From the NCBI RefSeq assembly GCF_011392125.1, contig NZ_JAAJBU010000007.1:1-64000 (forward strand): a stretch of 64,000 bases of DNA. Reading direction: 5' to 3'. The DNA comes from Flavobacterium lotistagni (GTDB taxonomy: Bacteria > Bacteroidota > Bacteroidia > Flavobacteriales > Flavobacteriaceae). The position numbers and the translations under genes were made by a program. Positions within the stretch are counted from its first letter, which is position 1. Each line of letters opens with the position of its first letter. Positions 25,949 through 34,259 of this stretch are shown in pieces. The notes beneath the pieces are model-generated. The model worked only from the letters and a program-made list of their open reading frames with translations. It was not told where the DNA came from and made no database searches.

Positions 25949-26506
25949 ATGAAAAAGACAATCCTTATTTTACTCACCATCTGTTTTGCTAATTTATTAG
26001 AGGCTCAGGTGCGCAGGATCAATCTAAAAACGAGTTCCATTACTTGGATTGGAAAAAAAATCACCGGCGAACACCAAGGCACTTTGGCTTTCAAACAAGG
26101 TTTTCTCAAATTTAAAAACAAGACTTTGGTGGCTGGAAATTTCACTGTAGACATGACCACGCTCAATAACACTGACCAAACCGGGCAAGGCAAAGCCAAA
26201 CTCGAAGGACATTTGAAATCTGCCGACTTTTTTGCCACTGACGAATTCAAAACCGCGACCATGGTTTTCAAAACAATCAAAGGGAAAAGCAAAGGAGTTT
26301 ATAGCATTCTGGCCGATTTGACCATTAAAGGCAAAACCAATCCAGTTAGTTTTGATTTGATCATTAAAGGTAAAACAGCCAATGCAGATTTAGTGATTGA
26401 CCGCACCAAATTCGGCATCCAATATGGCTCGGGTAGTTTCTTCGACGATTTGGGAGACAGAACCATTTATGATGAATTCGAACTGCATGTCAAACTCAGC
26501 TATTAA
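25949..26506 (+). CDS. YceI-family periplasmic protein (copy 2)
   Basis: 185 residues; signal peptide to LLEAQ (about 20). It aligns along its whole length with copy 1: SSITWIGKKITGEHQGTLAFKQG, GNFTVDMTTL, LEGHLKSADFFATDEFKTATM, KGKTNPVSFDLIIKG, FFDDLGDRTIYDEFELHV. It has its own promoter and is separated from copy 1 by a terminator, so the duplicates are controlled separately. Lipid carrier role inferred from the family. Confidence 0.9.
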   Translation: MKKTILILLTICFANLLEAQVRRINLKTSSITWIGKKITGEHQGTLAFKQGFLKFKNKTLVAGNFTVDMTTLNNTDQTGQGKAKLEGHLKSADFFATDEFKTATMVFKTIKGKSKGVYSILADLTIKGKTNPVSFDLIIKGKTANADLVIDRTKFGIQYGSGSFFDDLGDRTIYDEFELHVKLSY

Positions 26507-26510
26507 TTAT

Positions 26511-26518
26511 TACATTTG
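26511..26518 (+). promoter_or_regulatory. -7 element for the pabA/trpG gene
   Basis: TACATTTG directly after the yceI stop. The leader to ATG 26585 holds a small hairpin (AAACC/GGTTT at 26524-26542) and a T-run (26564-26572) that could act as terminator or attenuator. Confidence 0.5.
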
Positions 26519-26584
26519 CAGCAAAACCATAACTGAAGGTTTGTCCGAAGCGGCAGGCCTTTGTTTTTTTTTAAGATTACCGGA

Positions 26585-27163
26585 ATGAAAAAAATCGCCA
26601 TTATTGACAATTATGACAGCTTCACCTACAATCTGGTCCATTATTTTGAAGATTTAGATGGTGAAGTAACTGTTTTTCGTAATGACGAATTTGAACTGGA
26701 AGAATTGATCCCGTTTGACAAAATAGTACTTTCTCCCGGCCCGGGAATTCCTGAAAATGCAGGTTTGCTAAAAAAAGTGATTGAAACTTTCTCGCCCACT
26801 AAAAGCATCTTGGGCGTTTGCTTAGGACAGCAAGCTATTGGCGAAGTTTTCGGCGCAAATTTGGTCAATCTTGAGCAAGTATATCACGGCGTATCGACTC
26901 AAATTCAAATTACAGTAGCAGATGAACCTCTGTTTAATGGTTTAGGTGACCAACTCGAAGTCGGACGTTATCATTCTTGGGTGATTGATCCAATGAATTT
27001 TCCAGAAACACTCGAAATTACTTCTGTGGGCAAAAACGGAGAGATCATGTCTTTGCGCCATAGAACCTTTGATGTTAAAGGCGTTCAGTTTCATCCGGAA
27101 AGTGTATTGACCCCACAAGGCAAAACCATTTTAAGCAATTGGCTGAAAAACCAAGGTCAGTAA
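26585..27163 (+). CDS. pabA: Aminodeoxychorismate/anthranilate synthase glutaminase subunit
   Basis: 192 residues from ATG 26585. Class I glutamine amidotransferase: IIDNYDSFTYNLVHYF, LSPGPGIPENAG oxyanion region, nucleophile GVCLGQQAIGE (Cys79), and catalytic FHPESV (His170, Glu172). It supplies ammonia from glutamine to a chorismate-using synthase subunit. The window's synthase subunit of this type (40725-42014) lies 14 kb away; no trp genes surround either. I therefore favour the folate branch (pabA), but trpG cannot be excluded from sequence alone. Confidence 0.88.
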   Translation: MKKIAIIDNYDSFTYNLVHYFEDLDGEVTVFRNDEFELEELIPFDKIVLSPGPGIPENAGLLKKVIETFSPTKSILGVCLGQQAIGEVFGANLVNLEQVYHGVSTQIQITVADEPLFNGLGDQLEVGRYHSWVIDPMNFPETLEITSVGKNGEIMSLRHRTFDVKGVQFHPESVLTPQGKTILSNWLKNQGQ

Positions 27164-27304
27164 AAAATTTGTACAAAAATTACCACTCAACGAAAGAGTT
27201 CAACAACTTGTCGATTTTATCAACAAAGTGAATTGGGGTTTAGAATTTATTTTTATATTAGATTGAAAATAAAGCAATTAACACTCAACCTAAATCGACA
27301 AACC

Positions 27305-27646
27305 ATGGGATTTTTCGGAAACAATACCAAGAAAATGCTAGAGGAAATCAAAGCCAAAAGCGAGTATTACTCTAATGATTTGAGCAAAGATATCTCCGAA
27401 TCGTTTGAAGAACTCAAATCAGAGTTTGACGCACATGAAGAAGTGTACAGCGATTTTTTAAAATTCGTTTCTGAAATCAAAACCAAACTTACGGCTCTCG
27501 AAGCGAAGAAACTTGAAGAATTGTCTAACGGTTTGAAGCATATCAACCATTGTGCGAAAAATGGCGTAGAATCGATGCGCTATTTGTCGTTATACCAAAG
27601 AAAACAAACCCACGACACTTTACGCATTTACGAAGAGTTTGAATAG
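27305..27646 (+). CDS. Conserved-looking helical cytosolic protein, unknown
   Basis: 113 residues from ATG 27305. Almost entirely charged helix with heptad-like spacing (KMLEEIKAKSEYYSNDLSKD, FEELKSEFDAHEEVYSDFLK, IKTKLTALEAKKLEELSNG), ending HCAKNGVESMRYLSLYQRKQ. No signal or membrane segment; probably a small coiled-coil dimer. The N-terminal MGFFGNNTKK resembles starts of small cytosolic proteins of unknown function. Separate transcript ending in a bidirectional terminator. Confidence 0.7.
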   Translation: MGFFGNNTKKMLEEIKAKSEYYSNDLSKDISESFEELKSEFDAHEEVYSDFLKFVSEIKTKLTALEAKKLEELSNGLKHINHCAKNGVESMRYLSLYQRKQTHDTLRIYEEFE

Positions 27647-27678
27647 TCTGACAATACAGCCCTAAACCTAAAAAAAAG

Positions 27679-27706
27679 AAATCCCGACTTTAACAGGCCG
27701 GGATTT
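27679..27706. terminator. Bidirectional terminator between convergent genes
   Basis: AAATCCCG (27679-27686) pairs perfectly with CGGGATTT (27699-27706); A-run before and TTATTTTG after, serving both 27305-27646 and 27729-28904. Confidence 0.85.
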
Positions 27707-27728
27707 TATTTTGTACGATGTGTGTCGT

Positions 27729-28904
27729 TTAAACTTTGATTTTACTTCGAGTGGCTTTTGGAACTCCCGCTTTGTTGAGCAAAATCCCGGTCGACTTTAA
27801 TTGCACAAACGCCTTAGTGACATATAAGTAACCTTTATAATCATTGGTTTCGCCCCAAGAGTTCTTCACTTTATAGTATTCTTTTCCGTTCTGGTCTTTC
27901 GCTAAACCGACAATCTGCATCGCGTGGTCATCGGTAGTGTTCAGCGAATACAACCCTTCTAGACGCAAATCTTCTGTGATTTCTTTTTCTTTAATTGGGC
28001 CGTCGAACATGGTCTTTCTTTGCTCGGGCGTGATGTTGTAAATGTCGGTATCAGGAACTTCCGCCACTCCGTTTTTCCAACTGAAATAAGGTTCAGAAAC
28101 ATCTGACGACCAAGCTACGCTGTATCCTTTAGTGAGCGCAAAGTCAATAATATCGGTGAGTTCTTTCATAGGCACATTATACACTTGGTCATAGCTCCAG
28201 TTGTCCGGCACCGGCAAAACCATTTTCTGGTAGTAAGGGTTGTCTTTGTAGGAAGAGAATTCCACGTAATCATCAGGGTTGATGCCCACCACTTCTTTGG
28301 CAAAAGCTTTTGGTGTGTAAGTTTTACCTGCGTAAGTGAACGTTTCAGGCAATTTGCCCAACTTTTCATCCATGAATTTGTTGATATTATCTACCCAAGC
28401 TGTGCCTTTGTTAGGGTTTTCGTCTTTTAGATAAGCATCGAGGATTTTCTTGAACTCCGCCTGAAATTCATCAGATTTGACTACACCTTTACCATAATCT
28501 TCCATAGTGTATGCTTGCTGTGGCATTGCTCCATATTTACGCAACATATTCATCACATCATGTGTTTCTGCACCATCGCCGAGTCCGAGGTTTCCGTTGA
28601 ACAGAATATAGTTTCTAGCTTTGCCTAAATACACATGGCGGGCCGCGTAAATTTCGGCCAAATCAACCGGCTTTTTACCGTTTTTGATCATTTCTGATTC
28701 AAGGAATGAATTGCCTGAATAACTCCAGCAAGTTCCCGCAGAGCCTTGGCTTTTGACCGAAGTGTTTTCGATATTGATGACTTCATGGAACTCGAATTTC
28801 GAATTCAAAGAAGCGTTGTTGATTACTTTTTTGATTAGTTCGTCCTGAGCGAACAAACTCATCGAACACAATATTCCTGAGAATACCAAACTCTTTTTAA
28901 TCAT
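27729..28904 (-). CDS. C1-family (papain-like) peptidase, bleomycin-hydrolase/PepC-like, exported
   Basis: 391 residues with signal peptide 1-20 (SLFAQ). Active-site motifs of papain clan: SQGSAGTCWSYS with Gln53 and nucleophile Cys59, DDHAMQIVG with His327, and VKNSWGE with Asn348. The long insert between Cys and His (GDGAETHDVMNML, GLGDG) is as in PepC/bleomycin hydrolase. Those enzymes are usually cytosolic; the signal peptide puts this one in the periplasm or outside, common in Bacteroidota. It probably trims peptides. Own promoter; upstream neighbour yaaA is in the same orientation. Confidence 0.9.
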   Translation of the reverse strand: MIKKSLVFSGILCSMSLFAQDELIKKVINNASLNSKFEFHEVINIENTSVKSQGSAGTCWSYSGNSFLESEMIKNGKKPVDLAEIYAARHVYLGKARNYILFNGNLGLGDGAETHDVMNMLRKYGAMPQQAYTMEDYGKGVVKSDEFQAEFKKILDAYLKDENPNKGTAWVDNINKFMDEKLGKLPETFTYAGKTYTPKAFAKEVVGINPDDYVEFSSYKDNPYYQKMVLPVPDNWSYDQVYNVPMKELTDIIDFALTKGYSVAWSSDVSEPYFSWKNGVAEVPDTDIYNITPEQRKTMFDGPIKEKEITEDLRLEGLYSLNTTDDHAMQIVGLAKDQNGKEYYKVKNSWGETNDYKGYLYVTKAFVQLKSTGILLNKAGVPKATRSKIKV

Positions 28905-28925
28905 AATATTTTTTTTAGTCGGTCG

Positions 28926-28956
28926 TAAATGTAATAAAATTCACGCTAACGACAAT
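28926..28956 (-). promoter_or_regulatory. Promoter of the C1 peptidase gene
   Basis: On the minus strand ATTG (28956-28953), a 19-nt spacer, then TACATTTA (28933-28926): one mismatch from TAnnTTTG at exact consensus spacing, 21 nt before ATG. Confidence 0.65.
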
Positions 28957-28970
28957 CGAATTAACATTGC

Positions 28971-29729
28971 CTAGCGTGTAAAAACCAATTGGTTCGGCTT
29001 AGAAAGATTACTATCAAAACGGTAACCTTCGTAGTTAAATCCTTTTAGATCTTCAATAGTTTTGGCATTGGTGTCGATAATATAGCGCACCATCATACCG
29101 CGGGCTTTCTTGGCGAAAAAGCTGATCATCTTGAGCTTTCCGTCTTTCATATCGAGGAAATCGGCAGTAACTACCGGAACTTTAAGTGCTTTAAAATCTA
29201 TCGCCGAGGCGTATTCATTACTAGCCAGATTCAGAAAAAGTTCTCCTTTTTTGAGTTCTTTATTGAGGGCTGCCGTGAGTTTCTTTTTCCAAAATCCGTA
29301 GAGGTTTTTCTCTTCGCCAATGGGCAAATCAGTCCCCATTTCTAAGCGGTAAGGCTGAATCAGATCGAGCGGTTTGAGTAAACCATACAAACCAGAAAGT
29401 ATCCGAAGTTGGTCTTGCAAGACATCTAGTTTTTCTTCTGCAATGGTGTAACTGTCAAGGCCAACATAAACATCACCGGCAAAAGCGTAAAGGGCCGGGC
29501 GGGCGTTCTCTAGCGTAAATGGTGTTTTCCAAGCTTTGTTGCGCTGCCAATTCAAGTCGGCGAGTTTGTCTGAAATCGACATGAGCTCCATGAGTTCTTT
29601 CGGCTTTTTTTTCTTTAAAACTTTGTGCACGGCTCGACTGTCTTTAAGAAACTTCGGCATTGAATGTTGCTGTGTAGGCAACGGCGTTTCGTAATCAAGC
29701 GATTTGGCAGGCGAAATAATGATTTTCAT
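28971..29729 (-). CDS. yaaA: Peroxide stress protein YaaA family
   Basis: 252 residues; full-length family match: MKIIISPAKSLDYE at the start, LRILSGLYGLLKPLDLIQPYRLEMGT (about 107-132), LFLNLASNEYASAID, and ISFFAKKARGMMVRYIIDTNA near the end. In E. coli YaaA is part of the OxyR response, lowers free iron during H2O2 stress and binds DNA. No signal peptide; cytosolic. A 24-bp operator-like inverted repeat overlaps its promoter, consistent with stress control, though the regulator is unknown. Confidence 0.93.
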   Translation of the reverse strand: MKIIISPAKSLDYETPLPTQQHSMPKFLKDSRAVHKVLKKKKPKELMELMSISDKLADLNWQRNKAWKTPFTLENARPALYAFAGDVYVGLDSYTIAEEKLDVLQDQLRILSGLYGLLKPLDLIQPYRLEMGTDLPIGEEKNLYGFWKKKLTAALNKELKKGELFLNLASNEYASAIDFKALKVPVVTADFLDMKDGKLKMISFFAKKARGMMVRYIIDTNAKTIEDLKGFNYEGYRFDSNLSKPNQLVFTR

Positions 29730-29736
29730 AGGCTAA

Positions 29737-29760
29737 AATTTGTATCCAAAAATACAAATT
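29737..29760. promoter_or_regulatory. Inverted repeat overlapping the yaaA -7 element
   Basis: AATTTGTAT-N6-ATACAAATT (29737-29745 and 29752-29760). The minus-strand -7 element TATTTTTG lies at 29754-29747, 17 nt before ATG. The half-site matches the MarR palindrome at 24690-24705. Confidence 0.55.
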
Positions 29761-29802
29761 GAAATCGAAAACGGTTCATCAATTTTTGGATAGAATGCGT
29801 TA

Positions 29803-29932
29803 GCGATGGCAGCGGCATCCTTTATTGGAGCGCAGCGGAGATAAAGATATAGCGGACAGCGCGGCGCGCAGCGCAACGCCCAATCAATAATTATTCACTA
29901 TTAATTATTAATTATTCATTATTAATTATTAA
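29803..29932. repeat. Dispersed repeat, family 1 (short copy) plus AT-rich tandem
   Basis: AGCGGCATCCTTT ... AAAGATATAGCGGA matches the 3' half of the copies at 44711-44950 and 54766-54897, unusually GC-rich for this gap. It is followed by about four units of TTAATTATTAATTATTC-like sequence up to the comM stop. Confidence 0.7.
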
Positions 29933-31468
29933 TTAACCTAGCCATCCTTCCCGATCCAAGCTCCGGTATTGAATGGCTTCGGCTACATGAGCTGCTTCCA
30001 CACTCTTCGAGCCTTCTAAATCGGCAATCGTTCTAGATACTTTTAATATTCTATCGTAAGCGCGGGCGGACAAATTCAAACGTTCCATAGCCATTTTGAG
30101 TAGTTGCAACGCCGTGTGGTCTAAAACGCAATGTTCGCGAATCAGTTGGGTGCTCATTTGGGCATTGTAATTCACGCCATTAACGCCTTCAAAACGTTCG
30201 GACTGAATCAATCTTGCTCGGGTAACGCGTTCGCGGATGCTATGACTGCTCTCGGCCTTGCGATTGTCGGACAATTTTTCGAACGGCACTGGAGTTACTT
30301 CAATATGAATGTCGATACGGTCTAAAAGTGGGCCCGAAATCTTGTTGAGATAGCGTTGCATTTCATTGGCAGACACGGTAGATGACGAATCCGGATCGAT
30401 AAAAAAACCGCCCGGACTTGGGTTCATGCTCGCCACCAACATAAACGACGACGGATAAGTGACCGTAAATTTAGCACGCGATATGGTGACTTCACGATCC
30501 TCAAGTGGTTGTCGCATAACTTCCAAAACTTCGCGTTTGAACTCGGGCAATTCATCCAGAAAAAGAACGCCATTATGCGCCATCGAAATCTCGCCCGGTT
30601 GCGGATAGCTTCCGCCGCCCACCAAAGCCACATTCGAAATCGTATGGTGCGGACTGCGAAACGGCCTTTGCGTCATTAGCCCTACTTCTTTGAGTTTTCC
30701 TGCAACGCTGTGAATCTTAGTGGTTTCGAGCGATTCGGGCAAAGTCATCGGAGGTAAAATACTCGGCAACCGTTTGGCCAACATCGTTTTTCCGGCTCCG
30801 GGCGGACCAATCAGAATAATGTTATGACCACCGGCCGCGGCAATTTCCATACAGCGTTTGATGCTTTCTTGGCCTTTGACATCGCTGAAATCATGTTCGG
30901 GAAACTCCAGACTGTGCGTGAATTCTTTCGCAGTATCAATTCTTGTTGGCGACAAGCTGGCGTTGCCGTCAAAAAAATCAATCACTTCTTTTAGATTTTC
31001 CACTCCGTATACCTCAAGACCGGAAACGATAGCGGCTTCCTTGACGTTCTGTTTCGGCAAAAAGAAACCTTTAAATCCTTCCGCTTCGGCTTTAATGGCA
31101 ATAGGTAACGCTCCTTTTATGGGTTGCAGGCTGCCATCTAAAGAGAGTTCACCCATGATGAGATAATTTGCAACATCATCGGCGGCAATCTGTCCGGAGG
31201 CAGCGAGAATTCCGATGGCCAAAGTTAGGTCATAGGCAGAACCTTCTTTGCGCAAATCGGCCGGAGCCATATTGATGGTGATTTTTTTTCCGGGCAAAGT
31301 GTACCCGTTGTTCTTCAGTGCAGCGGCTATGCGGTAACTACTTTCTTTAATGGCATTATCGGGCAAACCTACCAAGTGGTAACCGATGCCTTTGTCGATG
31401 TTGACTTCGATGGTAATGGTCGTAGCTTCGACCCCAAAAACGGCGCTTCCAAATACTTTTGTTAACAT
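29933..31468 (-). CDS. comM: YifB/ComM-family Mg-chelatase-like AAA+ ATPase
   Basis: 511 residues. N-terminal Lon-protease-like fold (KITINMAPADLRKEGSAYDLTLAIG, about 62-86), then AAA+ core with Walker A GPPGAGKTM (221-229), Walker B HNGVLFLDELPEF, and the Mg-chelatase motifs IHSVAGKL, PFRSPHHTIS, ASMNPSPGGF. The C-terminal helical lid ends RTIADLEGSKSV...AIQYRSLD. ComM is a hexameric branch-migration helicase acting in natural transformation and recombination. Length is standard. Divergent from a PH-domain gene. Confidence 0.93.
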   Translation of the reverse strand: MLTKVFGSAVFGVEATTITIEVNIDKGIGYHLVGLPDNAIKESSYRIAAALKNNGYTLPGKKITINMAPADLRKEGSAYDLTLAIGILAASGQIAADDVANYLIMGELSLDGSLQPIKGALPIAIKAEAEGFKGFFLPKQNVKEAAIVSGLEVYGVENLKEVIDFFDGNASLSPTRIDTAKEFTHSLEFPEHDFSDVKGQESIKRCMEIAAAGGHNIILIGPPGAGKTMLAKRLPSILPPMTLPESLETTKIHSVAGKLKEVGLMTQRPFRSPHHTISNVALVGGGSYPQPGEISMAHNGVLFLDELPEFKREVLEVMRQPLEDREVTISRAKFTVTYPSSFMLVASMNPSPGGFFIDPDSSSTVSANEMQRYLNKISGPLLDRIDIHIEVTPVPFEKLSDNRKAESSHSIRERVTRARLIQSERFEGVNGVNYNAQMSTQLIREHCVLDHTALQLLKMAMERLNLSARAYDRILKVSRTIADLEGSKSVEAAHVAEAIQYRSLDREGWLG

Positions 31469-31530
31469 GGCGTATAAATTAGATGAAGTTAAATTTAATC
31501 AAATTTTCTTCTCGAGCAACCAAATTCAAG

Positions 31531-31538
31531 TAATTTTG
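31531..31538 (+). promoter_or_regulatory. -7 element for the PH-domain gene
   Basis: TAATTTTG, 23 nt before ATG 31562. Confidence 0.45.
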
Positions 31539-31561
31539 GGCATCAATTTAAAAACACTGTT

Positions 31562-31939
31562 ATGGGAATTTTCAACGCCATTATGGGCAATGCTTCTGAA
31601 GTAGATTTATCGCAAGTTGCCAAAGAATTCGAACCGATTTTGATTGACGGCGAGAACATCGAGAAAGCATTTAAGATGGTCAAAGACATGTTTATCTTCA
31701 CCAACAAACGATTGATTTTAGTCGAAAAACAACTCGTCGGCAGCAAAGTAGATTACCTTTCTATTCCATATTCGAACGTCATTAAATTCTCTAAAGAAAG
31801 TGCCGGAATTCTTGACCTAGACGCCGAACTTAAAATCTGGATCAAAGACGAAGCGGCTCCAATTGTCAAACAATTTGGCAAAGGCGGTAACAACATCAAC
31901 GACGTTTACCGTATTCTAAGCACGCATATTTTAAAGTAA
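31562..31939 (+). CDS. Bacterial PH-domain protein (bPH_1 / YvbH-like)
   Basis: 125 residues filling one bacterial pleckstrin-homology domain: LIDGENIEKAFKMVKDMFIFTNKRLILVEKQ (about 28-58), VDYLSIPYSNVIKFSKES, and the C-terminal helix NDVYRILSTHIL. No signal peptide. Structural genomics shows oligomeric rings for this family but no defined ligand. Faces the TonB-receptor gene tail to tail (28-bp gap). Confidence 0.88.
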   Translation: MGIFNAIMGNASEVDLSQVAKEFEPILIDGENIEKAFKMVKDMFIFTNKRLILVEKQLVGSKVDYLSIPYSNVIKFSKESAGILDLDAELKIWIKDEAAPIVKQFGKGGNNINDVYRILSTHILK

Positions 31940-31967
31940 ATCGAATTTCATTGCGGTCTGGGCCATT

Positions 31968-34259
31968 CTATAAGCTGATACGAACAAAAATATTAGGCAT
32001 GACTCCCAGTGAATAATAATCTTGGGTTTTGTAACTTGTATTGACCACACTGCCGATGGAGGAATATTGTCTTTCATACTCACGACTGATTAAAGAACGA
32101 CGGTTATAGAGGTTATAAATGGAAAAACCAACTTTTCCAGACCATGATTTCTGCGTTCTGAACTGATAGATTGCCGATACATCCAACCGGTGATAACTCG
32201 ATAGTCGCTCGGTATTGAAAGCCGCCACTTGATTGCTTTGATTAAGCAAACTATACGGTTTTCCGCTGTGCCAAAACCAACCCGAAGTAACCGAAAAATG
32301 ATTCCATTTTTTATAAAACGAAAGGTTCAGTGCGTGGCGAATGTCTGCATTGATTGGAAAATAATCTCCGTTATTTACGGCATCGAAACGGTTTTTGGAA
32401 TCTTGGAAAGTGTAGGTCAGCCAACTGCGCCAATTAGGGGCGTTCTTCTGAATTAAAATATCAATGCCTTTGGTAAAACCTTTTCCTTGATGGATTTGTG
32501 AATCGAATTGGTTCAAAAATCCAAAAGTGAGCGAAGTAATTCCGTGAGCGATTTTATAATAGGTTTCCAAATCAAAAACCCACGAATTTTTCTTGTAAAT
32601 CAGTCCGGTCGTGAATTGATGCGCTCGCTGGATTGGATAATTTTCCTTATCGGCAAGCACCCAAAGGTAATTCTCCAAACTCAAATCGTTGGCCACACTT
32701 TCGCGCACTTGGCTCATGATTTGGCTCTTGCGTTCGTAGGAAGTTTGCCAAAATAAGCCATTGGTTATGGTTCTTTGCACAAAAACTCTAGGCTCAAAAC
32801 TATCGGCTTTCAAAGCACTAAAATAATTGTAACGCGTGCCGGCTTGAAAGCTCCATTTCTGAGGTTGATACTGCCAAAAAACATAACCAGAATGCGTCAC
32901 ATTGAAGAAATGTTTCAAGTCGAGGGTAATACTCAAATCTTGGCTTTGGCTCACAAAGGAATGCGAAACATCATTACCTGAAAGCACGTAACCCAATTCA
33001 AAATTCATTTGGTCATTGTACTTAAATTTTAAACGGGTTTCCATACCTGAATCGGTCACGCGATTGAGTTTCTGGAACAATTCAAAAGTGTCAGCTGTTT
33101 TGTCGGTTCGGTCTTTATATTCAAAAGTATAACCCGAATAATGCAAAAGTGTTTCTTGTTTTAAACGTTTACCATATTGTTGTTTCCAATGAAAAGCGAA
33201 GCCCTGATTATCAATGCGCATTTTCTGGTTTTGTGTCTGATTGTTAGGAATCGACGTCGAAAAATCAAGGTTATTATCGATCCAAATACTAGTGAAAGAG
33301 AACTCGGTTTTCTCGGCCGCTTTCCATAACAATCTCGCCGAATAATCGGTAAAGCGAAATTTGTTCTGATCATCAAAATCATCAAAGTCGGTATGCTGGA
33401 AAACTTTGTCTGCCAAAGCATCGAAAGTAGCGGTCTGAAGCCATTCAGTAAACGACTTCCTGCCTGAAAGTTCTAGGCTCAACTTACTTTTAATTACTGG
33501 CGCTTTGAGATAAATATCGGCGTTGAGTGCATTGATTCCTGCATCAACTTTCCACTGGCCATCTGCTTTTCCATAGGGCTGAATATCGATGACACTCGAA
33601 ATTCTTTCGCCAAATTTGGGATGTGTGCCTTGGTTCTGATAATTCACTATTTGCGGTACATTAGGATTGAAACCGGAAATCATCCCAAACAAATGCCCCG
33701 GATGATACATGCGAATTCCATCCCACAAAATCAAGTTTTGATCAGATGTTCCTCCACGAATATACAAGCCACTTGCGGTTTCGTTCGGACTTTTCACACC
33801 GGGTAATTGTTGCAAGGAAAGCAGTAAATCGGTATCAGTAACGCCTGGAAGAGCTTCAATTTTCTGCGGCATTAAAGTGATTTGTTGGTCATTTTTATTA
33901 ATGCCTTTAGAGAGTAAAACTTCAATTAAGATTTCCTTGAGTGGTTCGCCTGTAACTGGAGGTTCATCCGGTAGCGAAACCGAAAAATAACGCGAATTGA
34001 TTGGAGTAATTTTTAGCAATGCTTGATTTTCTATAGCATTATTAACAGCTTCTAAAGTATAATTACCTTCCGCCAACGCAATGGTCTTGGGAGCTACTAT
34101 GCTGTCAATATACGAATACTTCACCTCAAATTTAGTTTCAATAACTGCCAAAACTTGGCTTAATGGCGTATTGTTGAAAGTAAAAAACGACCGATGGCTT
34201 TTCTGTGACCAGCCCATCGTAGCGTAGAAAAATAAAATCAACAATACTACAGATCTCAT
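31968..34259 (-). CDS. TonB-dependent receptor with N-terminal STN signalling domain
   Basis: 763 residues. Signal peptide 1-18 (GWSQ). Residues about 20-100 form an STN (secretin/TonB short N-terminal) domain (NNTPLSQVLAVIETKFEVKYSY, NYTLEAVNNAIENQALL), which in FecA-type receptors touches the FecR regulator. Plug domain follows (ALPGVTDTDLLLSLQQLPGV, LYIRGGTSDQNLILWDG, HLFGMISGFNPNVPQ), then the barrel. Its ATG overlaps the FecR stop by 4 nt, the third gene of sigma-FecR-receptor. A transducing receptor; the ligand is unknown. Confidence 0.92.
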   Translation of the reverse strand: MRSVVLLILFFYATMGWSQKSHRSFFTFNNTPLSQVLAVIETKFEVKYSYIDSIVAPKTIALAEGNYTLEAVNNAIENQALLKITPINSRYFSVSLPDEPPVTGEPLKEILIEVLLSKGINKNDQQITLMPQKIEALPGVTDTDLLLSLQQLPGVKSPNETASGLYIRGGTSDQNLILWDGIRMYHPGHLFGMISGFNPNVPQIVNYQNQGTHPKFGERISSVIDIQPYGKADGQWKVDAGINALNADIYLKAPVIKSKLSLELSGRKSFTEWLQTATFDALADKVFQHTDFDDFDDQNKFRFTDYSARLLWKAAEKTEFSFTSIWIDNNLDFSTSIPNNQTQNQKMRIDNQGFAFHWKQQYGKRLKQETLLHYSGYTFEYKDRTDKTADTFELFQKLNRVTDSGMETRLKFKYNDQMNFELGYVLSGNDVSHSFVSQSQDLSITLDLKHFFNVTHSGYVFWQYQPQKWSFQAGTRYNYFSALKADSFEPRVFVQRTITNGLFWQTSYERKSQIMSQVRESVANDLSLENYLWVLADKENYPIQRAHQFTTGLIYKKNSWVFDLETYYKIAHGITSLTFGFLNQFDSQIHQGKGFTKGIDILIQKNAPNWRSWLTYTFQDSKNRFDAVNNGDYFPINADIRHALNLSFYKKWNHFSVTSGWFWHSGKPYSLLNQSNQVAAFNTERLSSYHRLDVSAIYQFRTQKSWSGKVGFSIYNLYNRRSLISREYERQYSSIGSVVNTSYKTQDYYSLGVMPNIFVRISL

